Source of the DNA: Actinomycetes bacterium
GTDB lineage: Bacteria; Actinomycetota; Acidimicrobiia; Acidimicrobiales; Microtrichaceae
Reading direction: 5' to 3'
Assembly: GCA_023389745.1 (NCBI GenBank)
Contig: JAEWED010000189.1
Location: 1 to 63,185, forward strand
DNA length: 63,185 bases
The notes under the pieces were generated by a model. That model ran no database searches. It was not told the origin of the DNA and saw only the letters and a program-made list of their open reading frames with translations. Of the stretch, positions 31,240 to 38,454 are shown one piece after another. How positions within the stretch are numbered: position 1 is the stretch's first letter; every line of letters starts with the position of its first letter. The position numbers and the translations under genes were made by a program.

Positions 31240-32135
31240 GACGCTGCCTCCTGGGCTGCTGCGAGCTCGTCGACCTTGGCCCGGTAACCGGCCTCGTCGA
31301 TGTCGAGGAACTCGGTGCGGAACTCGGTCCAGGCCTCGTCGGACTTGGCCGACGCGGTGTAGCGGCGCTGGAACGCCTCGTCGCGGCCGTAGTCCGGCAG
31401 GCACTCGGTGAAGTGGGCGCCACCCGGCGCCTCGATCACGCCGGTGACGTCCATGCGCGAGATGCGCAGGTGCGGCAGATCGGCGATCCCGGCGAGCTGC
31501 TCGGTCGACACGATCTGCTCAGTCGACACGAAGGAGCGCTCCGCGGCACGCACGAAGAGGTCGTCCATGAAGGGATCCTCACCCAGCCACACGGCGTTGC
31601 CGGACACGTCGGCCCGGTTCTGGTGCACGATCGCCGCGTCGAGCTCGAGCGCGGGCACCGCGATGAGCTCCTCGAACTCCTCGGCGCCCTCGAAGCGGGT
31701 GGCGTAGGGCGAGGTGACGGTGCGGATGTCGGGCATGCGGACCGGCACGTCGGAGCCGAGCCCGGCACGGGTGGGCAGGAACGGGACCCGCCACGCCGCT
31801 GCCTGCAGGCCGAGCAGCAGCATGCCCTCGTCCCACTCGGCCGCCTCGATCGTGCCGTTCTGGCGGGCTGCCTGGTAGTGCGGCTCGAGGGGGATCGAGT
31901 CGAGCGACACGAAGCCCGAGACGACCTTGCGGACCTTGCCCGCCGCGCACAGCAGGCCCACGTCGGGGCCGCCGTAGCTGACGATCGTCAGGTCGGTCAG
32001 GTCGGACCGGAGGATCGCCCGCACGAGCGACATCGGCTTGCGCCGGCTCCCCCACCCGCCGATGCCGATGGTCATGCCGGAGCGGAGCTCGGCCACCACC
32101 TCGGTGTCGGTACAACGCTTGTCCGGTCCGGGCAC
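31236..32135 (-). CDS. ipdA: IpdA-like CoA-transferase-family subunit (ring-opening hydrolase)
   Basis: The 299-residue alpha partner of IpdB. MTIGIGGWGSRRKPMSLVRA, VSYGGPDVGLLCAAGKVRKV and EAPGGAHFTECLPDYGRDE match the IpdA subfamily, whose SRRKP loop distinguishes it from acetoacetyl-CoA transferases. A short duplication gives STEQIVSTEQ near residue 205. It is the first gene of ipdA-ipdB-ipdC. The operator at 32237-32251 lies 102 nt upstream of the start. Confidence 0.92.
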   Translation of the reverse strand: MPGPDKRCTDTEVVAELRSGMTIGIGGWGSRRKPMSLVRAILRSDLTDLTIVSYGGPDVGLLCAAGKVRKVVSGFVSLDSIPLEPHYQAARQNGTIEAAEWDEGMLLLGLQAAAWRVPFLPTRAGLGSDVPVRMPDIRTVTSPYATRFEGAEEFEELIAVPALELDAAIVHQNRADVSGNAVWLGEDPFMDDLFVRAAERSFVSTEQIVSTEQLAGIADLPHLRISRMDVTGVIEAPGGAHFTECLPDYGRDEAFQRRYTASAKSDEAWTEFRTEFLDIDEAGYRAKVDELAAAQEAAS

Positions 32136-32233
32136 GTGTCCCCCTTCGTGCGCAGTCGGGCTGCGCGTGCAGCTCGGCCCTCATCGGGCCGTCGGTCGTG
32201 GTGTCCCATCGACCGACACGAGCTGGCCGGCCG

Positions 32234-32254
32234 AATCTGATGGGTCGTCAGATC
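32234..32254 (-). promoter_or_regulatory. Regulon operator, site 2 (ipdABC)
   Basis: ATCTGATG-GGT-CGTCAGAT (32235-32253) is a palindrome with 8-bp arms and one mismatched pair. On the minus strand it reads GATCTGACGACCCATCAG. It shares the GATCTGACG half with the three other sites. Confidence 0.75.
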
Positions 32255-32267
32255 CGGAACGGTAGAC

Positions 32268-32307
32268 CGGCCGCCCCGTCCCGGTCGAACGGGGGACGGG
32301 GCGGCCG
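32268..32307. terminator. Perfect 15-bp hairpin, end of lipoprotein gene
   Basis: Bases 32268-32282 and 32293-32307 are perfect complements around a 10-nt loop. It follows the stop of the minus-strand lipoprotein gene (32321) by 13 nt and separates it from the ipdA operator. Only weak T-richness follows. Confidence 0.6.
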
Positions 32308-32320
32308 CGTCGTCACGAGC

Positions 32321-32935
32321 TCACGGGGCGACGGTGGTCGTCGGCTCCTCGGACGCCGTGCCGTCGGCGCCTCCGGCGGGCAGCCCGAGCTCGGGGCACT
32401 CGCTCTGTGCCCGCGTCTGGTAGACGCCGATCGCCGGAGCCAGCGCCGGATCCGCCTGCAGGGCGATGAACTCCTCGCTGGTCAGGAGCTCGACGGAGTA
32501 GTCCGCCTCTTCGCCGGCGGCCTGCAGCTTGTCGGCGTAGCCGTTGAGGACCGCGGCGTTGGCCTCATCGACGGGCTCCACGCCGGCGAGCGCCCGGAGC
32601 ATCGACACCTGCGCGGCGATGAGCGACTCGACCTGGGCGGGCGTCGTCGCGGAGCTCGCCGGCCCGTCCTCCTGAGCGACCGCGACGATCTTGCACAGGT
32701 CGGTGCCGGCCTCGTCGATCATGCCGGTGAGCTCGTCGACCTGCCCGATGAACTCGTCGTCGGAGAGCGCCGTCGTCTCGGTCTCCTCGGAGGAGTCGGC
32801 CTGCTCGGAGCTGTCGTCCGTCTTCTTGTCGTCCTTGGCCTCGTCGTCGGAGCCGCCGGAGCAGGCACCGGTGAGCAGCAGGACCGCCGCCACGCCCAGT
32901 GCGCCGAACGCCCGAGCCGAGATGGATCGCTTCAT
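32321..32935 (-). CDS. Secreted lipoprotein of unknown function
   Basis: A 204-residue protein with a lipoprotein signal: MKRSISARAF, then a hydrophobic run ending LLLTGAC with the acylated Cys near residue 26. A very acidic Ser/Asp/Glu/Lys linker (residues 30-60) follows, then a mainly helical domain with two further cysteines (DLCKIV and QSECPEL). No enzyme motif is visible. It sits between ipdA and echA20 but has its own terminator and no regulon operator, so a link to catabolism is not shown. Confidence 0.8.
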   Translation of the reverse strand: MKRSISARAFGALGVAAVLLLTGACSGGSDDEAKDDKKTDDSSEQADSSEETETTALSDDEFIGQVDELTGMIDEAGTDLCKIVAVAQEDGPASSATTPAQVESLIAAQVSMLRALAGVEPVDEANAAVLNGYADKLQAAGEEADYSVELLTSEEFIALQADPALAPAIGVYQTRAQSECPELGLPAGGADGTASEEPTTTVAP

Positions 32936-33034
32936 GAGTGTCGTTCCCCTTCGCCGTCGCTCCCGGCCGACGCCGTGGAGCGGGAGCACGCTACCCGGGG
33001 TCGCCGAACACCGACCGAGAGGTTGAGAATCCGC

Positions 33035-33793
33035 TCACTTCGAGAAGTCGGCATCCTTCTTCTCGACGAACGCGTCGCGGGCCTCGTCGGACACACCCGA
33101 CAGGTTGAGCTCGAAGGTGAAGCCCTGCTCGAAGCGGTAGCTGCGCTTCACGTCGACGACGTCGATCGCGTTCAGGCACTCCTTGGCTCGTCGGATGACG
33201 AAGCGGCTCTTGGTGCAGATCTTCTCGGCGATCTCGAACGCCGCGGCACGCAGCTCGTCGCGCGGCACGACCCGACTCACCGAGCCCCAGGACTCGAGCA
33301 GCGACGCATCGACCGGTTCGGCGGTGTACACCATCTCGCGCATCTTGTGCTGGGGCACGAGCCGGGCCAGGTGGGTCGCCGCACCCAGGGCGCCCTGGTT
33401 GACCTCGGGCAGTCCGAACCGGGTGCCCTCGGCGGCGACGATGACGTCCGCGTTGCCGACCAGCCCGATGCCGCCGCCCAGGCAGAAGTCGTGCACCGCG
33501 GCGATCACGGGCACCTCGCACTCGTAGACGGCGGCGAACGCGGCGTAGCAGCCCCGGTTCGCGCCGAGCAGCGCGTCGAAGCCCTCGGTGTGCTGCATCT
33601 CCTTGATGTCGACACCCGCGTTCCAGCCCTTGCCCTCGGCGCGCAGCACCAGGGCACCGACCTGTGGGTCCCGCCCCGCGGCGGTGATCACGTCGGCCAG
33701 CTCGAACCAACCGGCGACGGTGAGTGCGTTGACGGGCGGGTTGTCCATCACGACCTCGGCGATGCCGTCGGCGATGGTCACGGTGGTCCCCAT
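33035..33793 (-). CDS. echA20: EchA20-like crotonase (steroid ring D opening)
   Basis: A 252-residue enoyl-CoA hydratase-fold protein: DNPPVNALTVAGWFELAD, RAEGKGWNAGVDIKEMQHTEGF (oxyanion hole), VHDFCLGGGIGLVGNADVIVA, and the tail SYRFEQGFTFELNLSGVSDEARDAFV. The NAGVDIKEMQ and LNLSGV segments are typical of the EchA20 group (Rv3550), a hydrolytic crotonase acting before IpdAB. ATG 33793 with GAGGAT upstream is chosen, and the regulon operator lies 34 nt in front of it. It points away from the SDR gene, whose relative also lies beside echA20 in mycobacteria. Confidence 0.9.
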   Translation of the reverse strand: MGTTVTIADGIAEVVMDNPPVNALTVAGWFELADVITAAGRDPQVGALVLRAEGKGWNAGVDIKEMQHTEGFDALLGANRGCYAAFAAVYECEVPVIAAVHDFCLGGGIGLVGNADVIVAAEGTRFGLPEVNQGALGAATHLARLVPQHKMREMVYTAEPVDASLLESWGSVSRVVPRDELRAAAFEIAEKICTKSRFVIRRAKECLNAIDVVDVKRSYRFEQGFTFELNLSGVSDEARDAFVEKKDADFSK

Positions 33794-33823
33794 GATCGGA
33801 TCCTCTCGAGTCGCGGCGCTCCA

Positions 33824-33841
33824 GATCTGACGCCTCGTCAG
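33824..33841. promoter_or_regulatory. Regulon operator, site 3 (echA20/SDR divergent promoter)
   Basis: CTGACG-CCT-CGTCAG at 33827-33841 is a perfect palindrome inside GATCTGACGCCTCGTCAG (33824-33841). It is 34 nt from the echA20 start and 122 nt from the divergent SDR start, so it could control both. Confidence 0.78.
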
Positions 33842-33962
33842 AGGCCGACGGTACCGGGTCGCCGAGGACCGGGCGAGATGGTCGGACCCCGCCGGCGGCG
33901 AGCGTGCCGAGGGCACGGCACCGGTCGTCAGCGGGCAGCGGTGACCGGTATGGTCCGGCGCC

Positions 33963-34784
33963 ATGACAGAGGACGCGGCGACAGGCCACGAGACGGAAGG
34001 GCACGAGGCCTCAGGGCACGAGTTCGACTACGCGGGGCGGGTCGTGCTCGTCACCGGCGGCACCAAGGGCATCGGCAGGGTCATCGTGCAGCGCTTCCTC
34101 GACTGGGGCGCCGAGGTCATGACCTGCGGGCGGACGGAACCGGCGGACCTGCCCTCCTCCGGCGGACGCACGGCGGGCTTCCTCGCTGCCGACGTGCGCG
34201 ACCCCGACGCTGCGGCGGCGCTCGTCGATGCGACGGTGGAGCGCTTCGGCTCGATCGACGTCGTGGTGAACAACGCCGGCGGCGCACCTCCTGCCGACGC
34301 GGCGACCGCCTCACCTCGCTTCAGCGAGTCCATCATCCGGCTCAACCTGCTGGCCCCACTGCACGTGGCACAGCGAGCCAACCACCACATGCAGCTCGCC
34401 GATGACGGCGGCGTGATCGTGAACATCGCCTCGGTGTCGGCGGTCAGGCCCTCGCCGGGCACCGCCGCGTACGGCGCGGCGAAGGCCGGTCTGCTCAGCC
34501 TCACGCAGTCGCTCGCCGTCGAATGGGCGCCGAAGGTGCGCGTCGCGGCGATCATCGCAGGGCTCATCGAGACCGAGCAGGCCGACATGCACTACGGCGA
34601 TGCCGAGGCGATGGCGCGCGTCGCCGCCACCGTGCCGGCGGGTCGCTTCGGCACACCCGACGACCTGGCGCAGGCCTGCCGTTGGCTCGCGTCGCCGGCG
34701 GCGTCGTACGTGAGCGGCACCGCCATCTGGTTGCACGGCGGTGGCGAGCGCCCGGCGTTCCTCGAGGCCGTCGACGGCGACTGA
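33963..34784 (+). CDS. Short-chain dehydrogenase/reductase (Rv3549c-like)
   Basis: A 273-residue classical SDR with nucleotide motif TGGTKGIG, NNAGG (instead of NNAG-A/V), catalytic Ser in ASVSAV and YGAAKAG. The motif NNAGGAPPADAATASPRF is typical of the SDR next to echA20 in steroid C/D-ring clusters. It probably interconverts a hydroxyl and a ketone on a ring C/D CoA intermediate. A 24-residue N-terminal tail with three GHE units precedes the fold. A true start nearer the fold would need a non-ATG codon, and none is obvious. Confidence 0.88.
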   Translation: MTEDAATGHETEGHEASGHEFDYAGRVVLVTGGTKGIGRVIVQRFLDWGAEVMTCGRTEPADLPSSGGRTAGFLAADVRDPDAAAALVDATVERFGSIDVVVNNAGGAPPADAATASPRFSESIIRLNLLAPLHVAQRANHHMQLADDGGVIVNIASVSAVRPSPGTAAYGAAKAGLLSLTQSLAVEWAPKVRVAAIIAGLIETEQADMHYGDAEAMARVAATVPAGRFGTPDDLAQACRWLASPAASYVSGTAIWLHGGGERPAFLEAVDGD

Positions 34785-34868
34785 CCCTCCCGCTGCTCGG
34801 GAACCACCTGGGGCCGCCCGTCGTCGGAACGGTCGAGGGCGCGGACGTCGCCCGCGAGGAGGGGACCC

Positions 34869-35864
34869 GTGCAGCACCACCGATCAGGATCGCGTCGGGC
34901 GGCGGACGACGGCCCGTGGGCGAGGTGGCTCGCCGGACGGTTCGGGGCGGTCGCCGTGGCCGCGGTCGCCTGCGCGGCACTCGTCGGCTGCAGCGGCGAC
35001 TCGGGCCAGGACGCCTCCGGGCAGGGCGACGCGGACGAGTCGGCGTCGTACGCCGACCGCGCGGCCTCCGCAGGTGGCGGCGGGAGTGCCGAGGAGCTGA
35101 CCGCCACCGGTGCCGTCGTGGAGGCGAGCGGACCCGTGGCGGTCGACGGTGATCCGCCCGACGCGGCCGCCGCACGCCTGCAGACCTTCGCTGCGGACCT
35201 CGATCTGGGTGTCGAGCAGCTGGACGACGCCGTCGCCGAGGCCTCCGCGGCGATCGAGCAGCTCGGCGGCTTCGCGGCGGACGAGGATGTCGACCTGGCC
35301 GGTTCCGAACGTGCGACGGTCGTCTACCGGGTTCCCGCTGCGGAGTTCCGCCCGGCGCTCGATGCGCTCGCCGACGTCGGCGCACTGCGTCGGCAGTCGA
35401 TCGGGTCCGAGGACGTCACGGCGCAGTACTCGGACCTCGAGTCGAGGGTGACCACGCTGCGCACGAGCATCACCCGCCTCCAGGGCTTCCTGGCCGAGAC
35501 CACCGACGTCAACCAGATCGCGTCGCTCGAGGGCGAGCTCACCCGCCGCGAGGCCGAGCTCGAGTCGATCGAGTCGCAGCGGAGGGTGCTCGCCGACCAG
35601 GTCGCGCTCTCGACGATCACCGTCGAGTTCGACGCCGGTCGCGGTTCCGATCAGATCGTCGCGGACGACACACCCGGGTTCCGGGGTGGTCTCGAAGCGG
35701 GTTGGGACGCTGCCCGCGTGGTCACCGCCGTCATCGCGGCCACCGCCGGGTTCCTCGTCCCGCTGCTGCCGCTCATCGCCGTCGTGGCGCTGGCCGTGTG
35801 GTGGACCCGTCGGCGCCGGGGTCGCCGGGGCATGCCCGGCACCGCCGCTCCCACCGGCGAGTGA
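34869..35864 (+). CDS. DUF4349 lipoprotein with C-terminal membrane anchor
   Basis: A 331-residue protein. The N-terminal signal ends in the lipobox ALVGC, a Gly/Asp/Ser linker follows, and then a DUF4349 domain: RATVVYRVPAAEFRPALDAL, VTAQYSDLESRVTTLR and a predicted coiled coil (RREAELESIESQRRVLADQ). A transmembrane helix near residues 285-310 and a basic tail end the protein. The start GTG 34869 has GAGGAGGGG just upstream. DUF4349 proteins are envelope proteins of unknown role. The next gene is also a lipoprotein with a C-terminal helix and may be a partner. Confidence 0.85.
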   Translation: MQHHRSGSRRAADDGPWARWLAGRFGAVAVAAVACAALVGCSGDSGQDASGQGDADESASYADRAASAGGGGSAEELTATGAVVEASGPVAVDGDPPDAAAARLQTFAADLDLGVEQLDDAVAEASAAIEQLGGFAADEDVDLAGSERATVVYRVPAAEFRPALDALADVGALRRQSIGSEDVTAQYSDLESRVTTLRTSITRLQGFLAETTDVNQIASLEGELTRREAELESIESQRRVLADQVALSTITVEFDAGRGSDQIVADDTPGFRGGLEAGWDAARVVTAVIAATAGFLVPLLPLIAVVALAVWWTRRRRGRRGMPGTAAPTGE

Positions 35865-36615
35865 TCCCCCGGTCCGGCCGCGCCGATCCGTACGCTGCAG
35901 GTTCATCGACGCCCGGCACTCCCCTCTCTCCCGACACGGCGCCTCCCCCCGACACGGCGCTTCCCCTCGACACGGCGCGCCCTCCCGACGTGTCCCGAGC
36001 TGGCGGCGCGCGCTCGCGGCGACGGCTGCGCTCGTGGCCCTCGGCGCCGGCTGCTCCAACCTCGGGTCCGGCAAGGCCGACGTCGTGCTGCGCCTCCAGG
36101 CCGAGGACCGCGCCGCGCTGCAGCGGACCCGCCAGGAGGTGCTCACCAGTGCCGGCACCTGGGGCGGCACCCGGGTCGGCGAGGAGACGACCGCACCCGA
36201 CGAGACCGCGCTCGAGTTCTCCCTGCCGGGACAGAACCTCGACATCGCGCTCGGTGCCCTGAACGCCCTCGAGGCCGAGACCGTCGAGACCCACATCGAC
36301 GTCGACCCCGAGCAGGTCGACCGCACGACGACACCGCCCGAGGGCGAGGAGCCCGCCGAGGTCGCACCCGTGCGGCTCCGGGTCGAGGTCACCGAGGCTC
36401 CCGCCGCGCCCACCGGGTCACTCGGTCGGATGGTGCTGGCGATCTTCAGCGTGATCGGCATGGTCGCGACCGTGGGCTGGATCCTGAGCCAGTGGCGCCG
36501 ACGCGGCGAGGCGCTCGAGCGTCGGGCGCCGCGGGTCCGCAACATCGACCGTGTCGATCTGCGTGAGGACCCGCCGACCCAGGAGACACCCCAGGTCCCG
36601 CCCGGCTGGAACTGA
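35686..36615 (+). CDS. Lipoprotein with C-terminal membrane helix; start unresolved
   Basis: Coding is clear from about 35990: SWRRALAATAALVALGAGC is a lipoprotein signal, followed by a soluble alpha/beta domain (ADVVLRLQAEDRAALQRTRQE, ALEFSLPGQNLDIALGAL) and a membrane helix (MVLAIFSVIGMVATVGWIL). No ATG, GTG or TTG occurs in this frame between the upstream stop codon (35864) and the signal. The nearest in-frame ATG (35686) lies 179 nt inside the DUF4349 gene and would give an implausible 100-residue basic leader. The missing start coincides with three 18-bp tandem repeats. It may use a rare start codon or be recently damaged. Confidence 0.6.
   Translation: MVSKRVGTLPAWSPPSSRPPPGSSSRCCRSSPSWRWPCGGPVGAGVAGACPAPPLPPASDPPVRPRRSVRCRFIDARHSPLSRHGASPRHGASPRHGAPSRRVPSWRRALAATAALVALGAGCSNLGSGKADVVLRLQAEDRAALQRTRQEVLTSAGTWGGTRVGEETTAPDETALEFSLPGQNLDIALGALNALEAETVETHIDVDPEQVDRTTTPPEGEEPAEVAPVRLRVEVTEAPAAPTGSLGRMVLAIFSVIGMVATVGWILSQWRRRGEALERRAPRVRNIDRVDLREDPPTQETPQVPPGWN
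35932..35985 (+). repeat. 18-bp tandem repeat, 3 copies, at the start of the second lipoprotein
   Basis: Units begin at 35932, 35950 and 35968, each starting CGACACGGCGC and then diverging slightly in the C-rich half. In the gene's frame they read RHGASP repeats. Confidence 0.9.
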
Positions 36616-36630
36616 ACCCGGGACATCAAA

Positions 36631-36664
36631 CGGGGGGCCGTCGGATCGCTCCTCCGGCCCCCCG
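36631..36664 (+). terminator. Intrinsic-type terminator after the lipoprotein pair
   Basis: CGGGGGGCCG (36631-36640) pairs perfectly with CGGCCCCCCG (36655-36664) around a 14-nt loop, 16 nt after the stop codon. ATTGTGATG follows, a weak T-tract. Confidence 0.7.
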
Positions 36665-37010
36665 ATTGTGATGGGGCAACTCTCCCCCCGGACCGTGGCC
36701 CGAGGCCCTCTCACCCGCTGCTGCCGATCGGTCCGCTCCCGAGGGAGCGAGCCGTCGACAGGTGTCCGTTCCCGTTGGTGCGGTGACCTTCGAGCGCCGG
36801 ACCCGGACGTTGATTGCTCTTTGCAGTTTCTAGTGCAAGCCATCTTGATCCGGCAAGGGGATCTTCGACACATGTGTCAAAGATCTGCGCGATGCTTGAA
36901 CTGACACCGTTTCAGCGAATTCGATGCGCATGGATTCGAGTCGTGCGACATAGCTCGGACTACGCTGACCCATAGTGCCCACTACGTAAGAATTCTTCGA
37001 AGGATCGTCG
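36665..37010. other. 346-nt intergenic region upstream of the double-TetR gene
   Basis: After the terminator (395 nt in total from the lipoprotein stop to the TetR start) there is no coding sequence. From about 36810 the DNA is clearly less GC-rich than its surroundings. It holds the 24-bp palindrome (36861-36884) and several -35-like boxes (TTGATT at 36810, TTGATC at 36845, TTGAAC at 36896), none with a convincing -10. This is the promoter region of the regulator. Confidence 0.6.
36861..36884. promoter_or_regulatory. 24-bp palindrome upstream of the double-TetR gene
   Basis: The arms are ATCTT and AAGAT outside and the core GACACATGTGTC inside; 11 of 12 pairs match, the exception being C36866/A36879. 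It lies 127 nt upstream of the TetR start in the low-GC promoter region. It is different from the GATCTGACG sites and is a candidate autoregulatory operator. Confidence 0.65.
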
Positions 37011-38390
37011 ATGAACCACACCGACATCGACCTGCCCGACGACCCTCGGGAGCGACTCGTCGCCGCCGGATTGCGGGTCCTGGACGAGGTCCCCCTCGCC
37101 AAGGCGCTCGGTGGTGCGACGACCGCGGCGATCGCCGCCGAGGCGGGCGTGACCACCGGCAGCTTCTTCCACCACTTCGCCAACGCCGCCGAGTTCGCCG
37201 ACGCCCTGGCGCTGTCGTTCCTCGAACCTCCGGGCGACGAGAGCGAGGCGGTCGACGAGCTGGTCGGCTCGCTGCAGCACCTCGAGCTCCTCGATGTGAT
37301 CCGCACCGCGTTGACCGACGCCTGGCAGGTCTACGCGGCCGACGAGGGGATCGCTCGCCGGTTCCGGGGCCAGATGCTGCTGTGGTCCCAGCACGGCAAG
37401 GACCTCCAACGGCCCGTCGACGGCCTCTCCACCGTGGGCGACGTCCTGCACCGCTTGGTGGCCAGTCGACAGCACGAGGCGACCGCGACGTGGCAGACGC
37501 TGCTCGCGTCGGCGGACCGGACGCTCACCGAGCCGTTCGACATCGACCGATTGGCGGTCGCCCTGACCGCCACGTTCCACGGCTTGATGATCCGCCACGC
37601 GATCGACCCCGACGCCGTCGACGACGAGCTCTTCGGCGACGTCGCCGCGGCCATCGCGATGGCGATCACGGTGCCGCGCGGCGGACGGCTGCGCGACGAC
37701 GACCTGCTCCGACCGCTCATCGACGAGTCGCGCCTCTCCCCCCAGGCCCGATCGGGTGCGCGTCGCCGGCGAGAGACACGCGGCCGCATCACCGACGCAT
37801 CGACCGGCGCGTTCGGGGCGGGGTGGGAAGAGGTCTCGGTCAGCGAGATCGCCGAGATGTCCGGCGTCTCGCCGCAGACGGTCATCAACCTGTTCACCAG
37901 CTCGAGAGCCGTCGCGGCGTCCACGTTCGTGCGCCACACGACCGACATCAGGGCCGTCTCGACGGAGCTGCTCGACGCCGATCCACTCGACGCGCTGCGC
38001 ACCACCCTGACCCGACTCGCCGAGTGCGTCTCTGCCGACACCGAGCCGGCACGAGCGCTGCTGTCGGAGCGCCTGGCGGTCCTGCTGCACCGCGGCACCG
38101 AGCTGACCGACATGGACATCCGGGTCGAGGTCCCGCTCGCCGACTCGCTCATCGTGCACCTGTCGCGCCTCGACCTCGGCCGGCGTCAGCCCACCGACGT
38201 GGCCGCGACGCTCATCAACTTCGTGATCATGCAGACCCTGGGCCGCCCCCACCAGGAGGCGCTGACCGCGGAGCTCGCACTGCGGCTGCTGCCGGACCCC
38301 TCGACGGCCGCCGATCCCGAGCCCACTGCCGGGGGCGACGGCCCGGCACCTGACGCGGGCCCACCTGACCCGGGGCCGCCGGACCGGTAA
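37011..38390 (+). CDS. Tandem-fused double TetR-family regulator
   Basis: At 459 residues it is twice the usual TetR length and reads as two consecutive TetR-like units. Unit 1 (about 1-225) has the DNA-binding helices TTAAIAAEAGVTTGSFFHHFANAAEF near residue 40 and a ligand-domain end (TATFHGLMIRHAIDPDAV). Unit 2 (about 245-430) has a second helix-turn-helix VSVSEIAEMSGVSPQTVINLF near residue 275 and a second all-helical domain. The C-terminal 30 residues are Pro/Gly/Asp-rich. Its stop lies 1 nt before an operator for the next genes, and the same operator precedes the ipd, echA20 and acyl-CoA dehydrogenase units. It is the natural candidate repressor, presumably released by an acyl-CoA intermediate (inference). 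Confidence 0.88.
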   Translation: MNHTDIDLPDDPRERLVAAGLRVLDEVPLAKALGGATTAAIAAEAGVTTGSFFHHFANAAEFADALALSFLEPPGDESEAVDELVGSLQHLELLDVIRTALTDAWQVYAADEGIARRFRGQMLLWSQHGKDLQRPVDGLSTVGDVLHRLVASRQHEATATWQTLLASADRTLTEPFDIDRLAVALTATFHGLMIRHAIDPDAVDDELFGDVAAAIAMAITVPRGGRLRDDDLLRPLIDESRLSPQARSGARRRRETRGRITDASTGAFGAGWEEVSVSEIAEMSGVSPQTVINLFTSSRAVAASTFVRHTTDIRAVSTELLDADPLDALRTTLTRLAECVSADTEPARALLSERLAVLLHRGTELTDMDIRVEVPLADSLIVHLSRLDLGRRQPTDVAATLINFVIMQTLGRPHQEALTAELALRLLPDPSTAADPEPTAGGDGPAPDAGPPDPGPPDR

Positions 38391-38391
38391 C

Positions 38392-38409
38392 CTGACGCCC
38401 CGTCAGATC
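38392..38409 (+). promoter_or_regulatory. Regulon operator, site 4 (DUF35-thiolase operon)
   Basis: CTGACG-CCC-CGTCAG at 38392-38406 is a perfect palindrome, reading GATCTGACGGGGCGTCAG on the minus strand (38409-38392). It is 49 nt upstream of the DUF35 start and immediately follows the TetR stop codon. Confidence 0.78.
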
Positions 38410-38454
38410 GACGCCGCCGACCCCGACGATCGGCGCGAGTCACACGAGGTCCCC

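Noticed and set aside
31236..32135. Annotation of ipdA/ipdB as acetoacetate or 3-oxoacid CoA-transferase.
   Set aside because: The GWGSRRKP loop and the IpdB sequence pattern are those of the ring-opening hydrolase subfamily.
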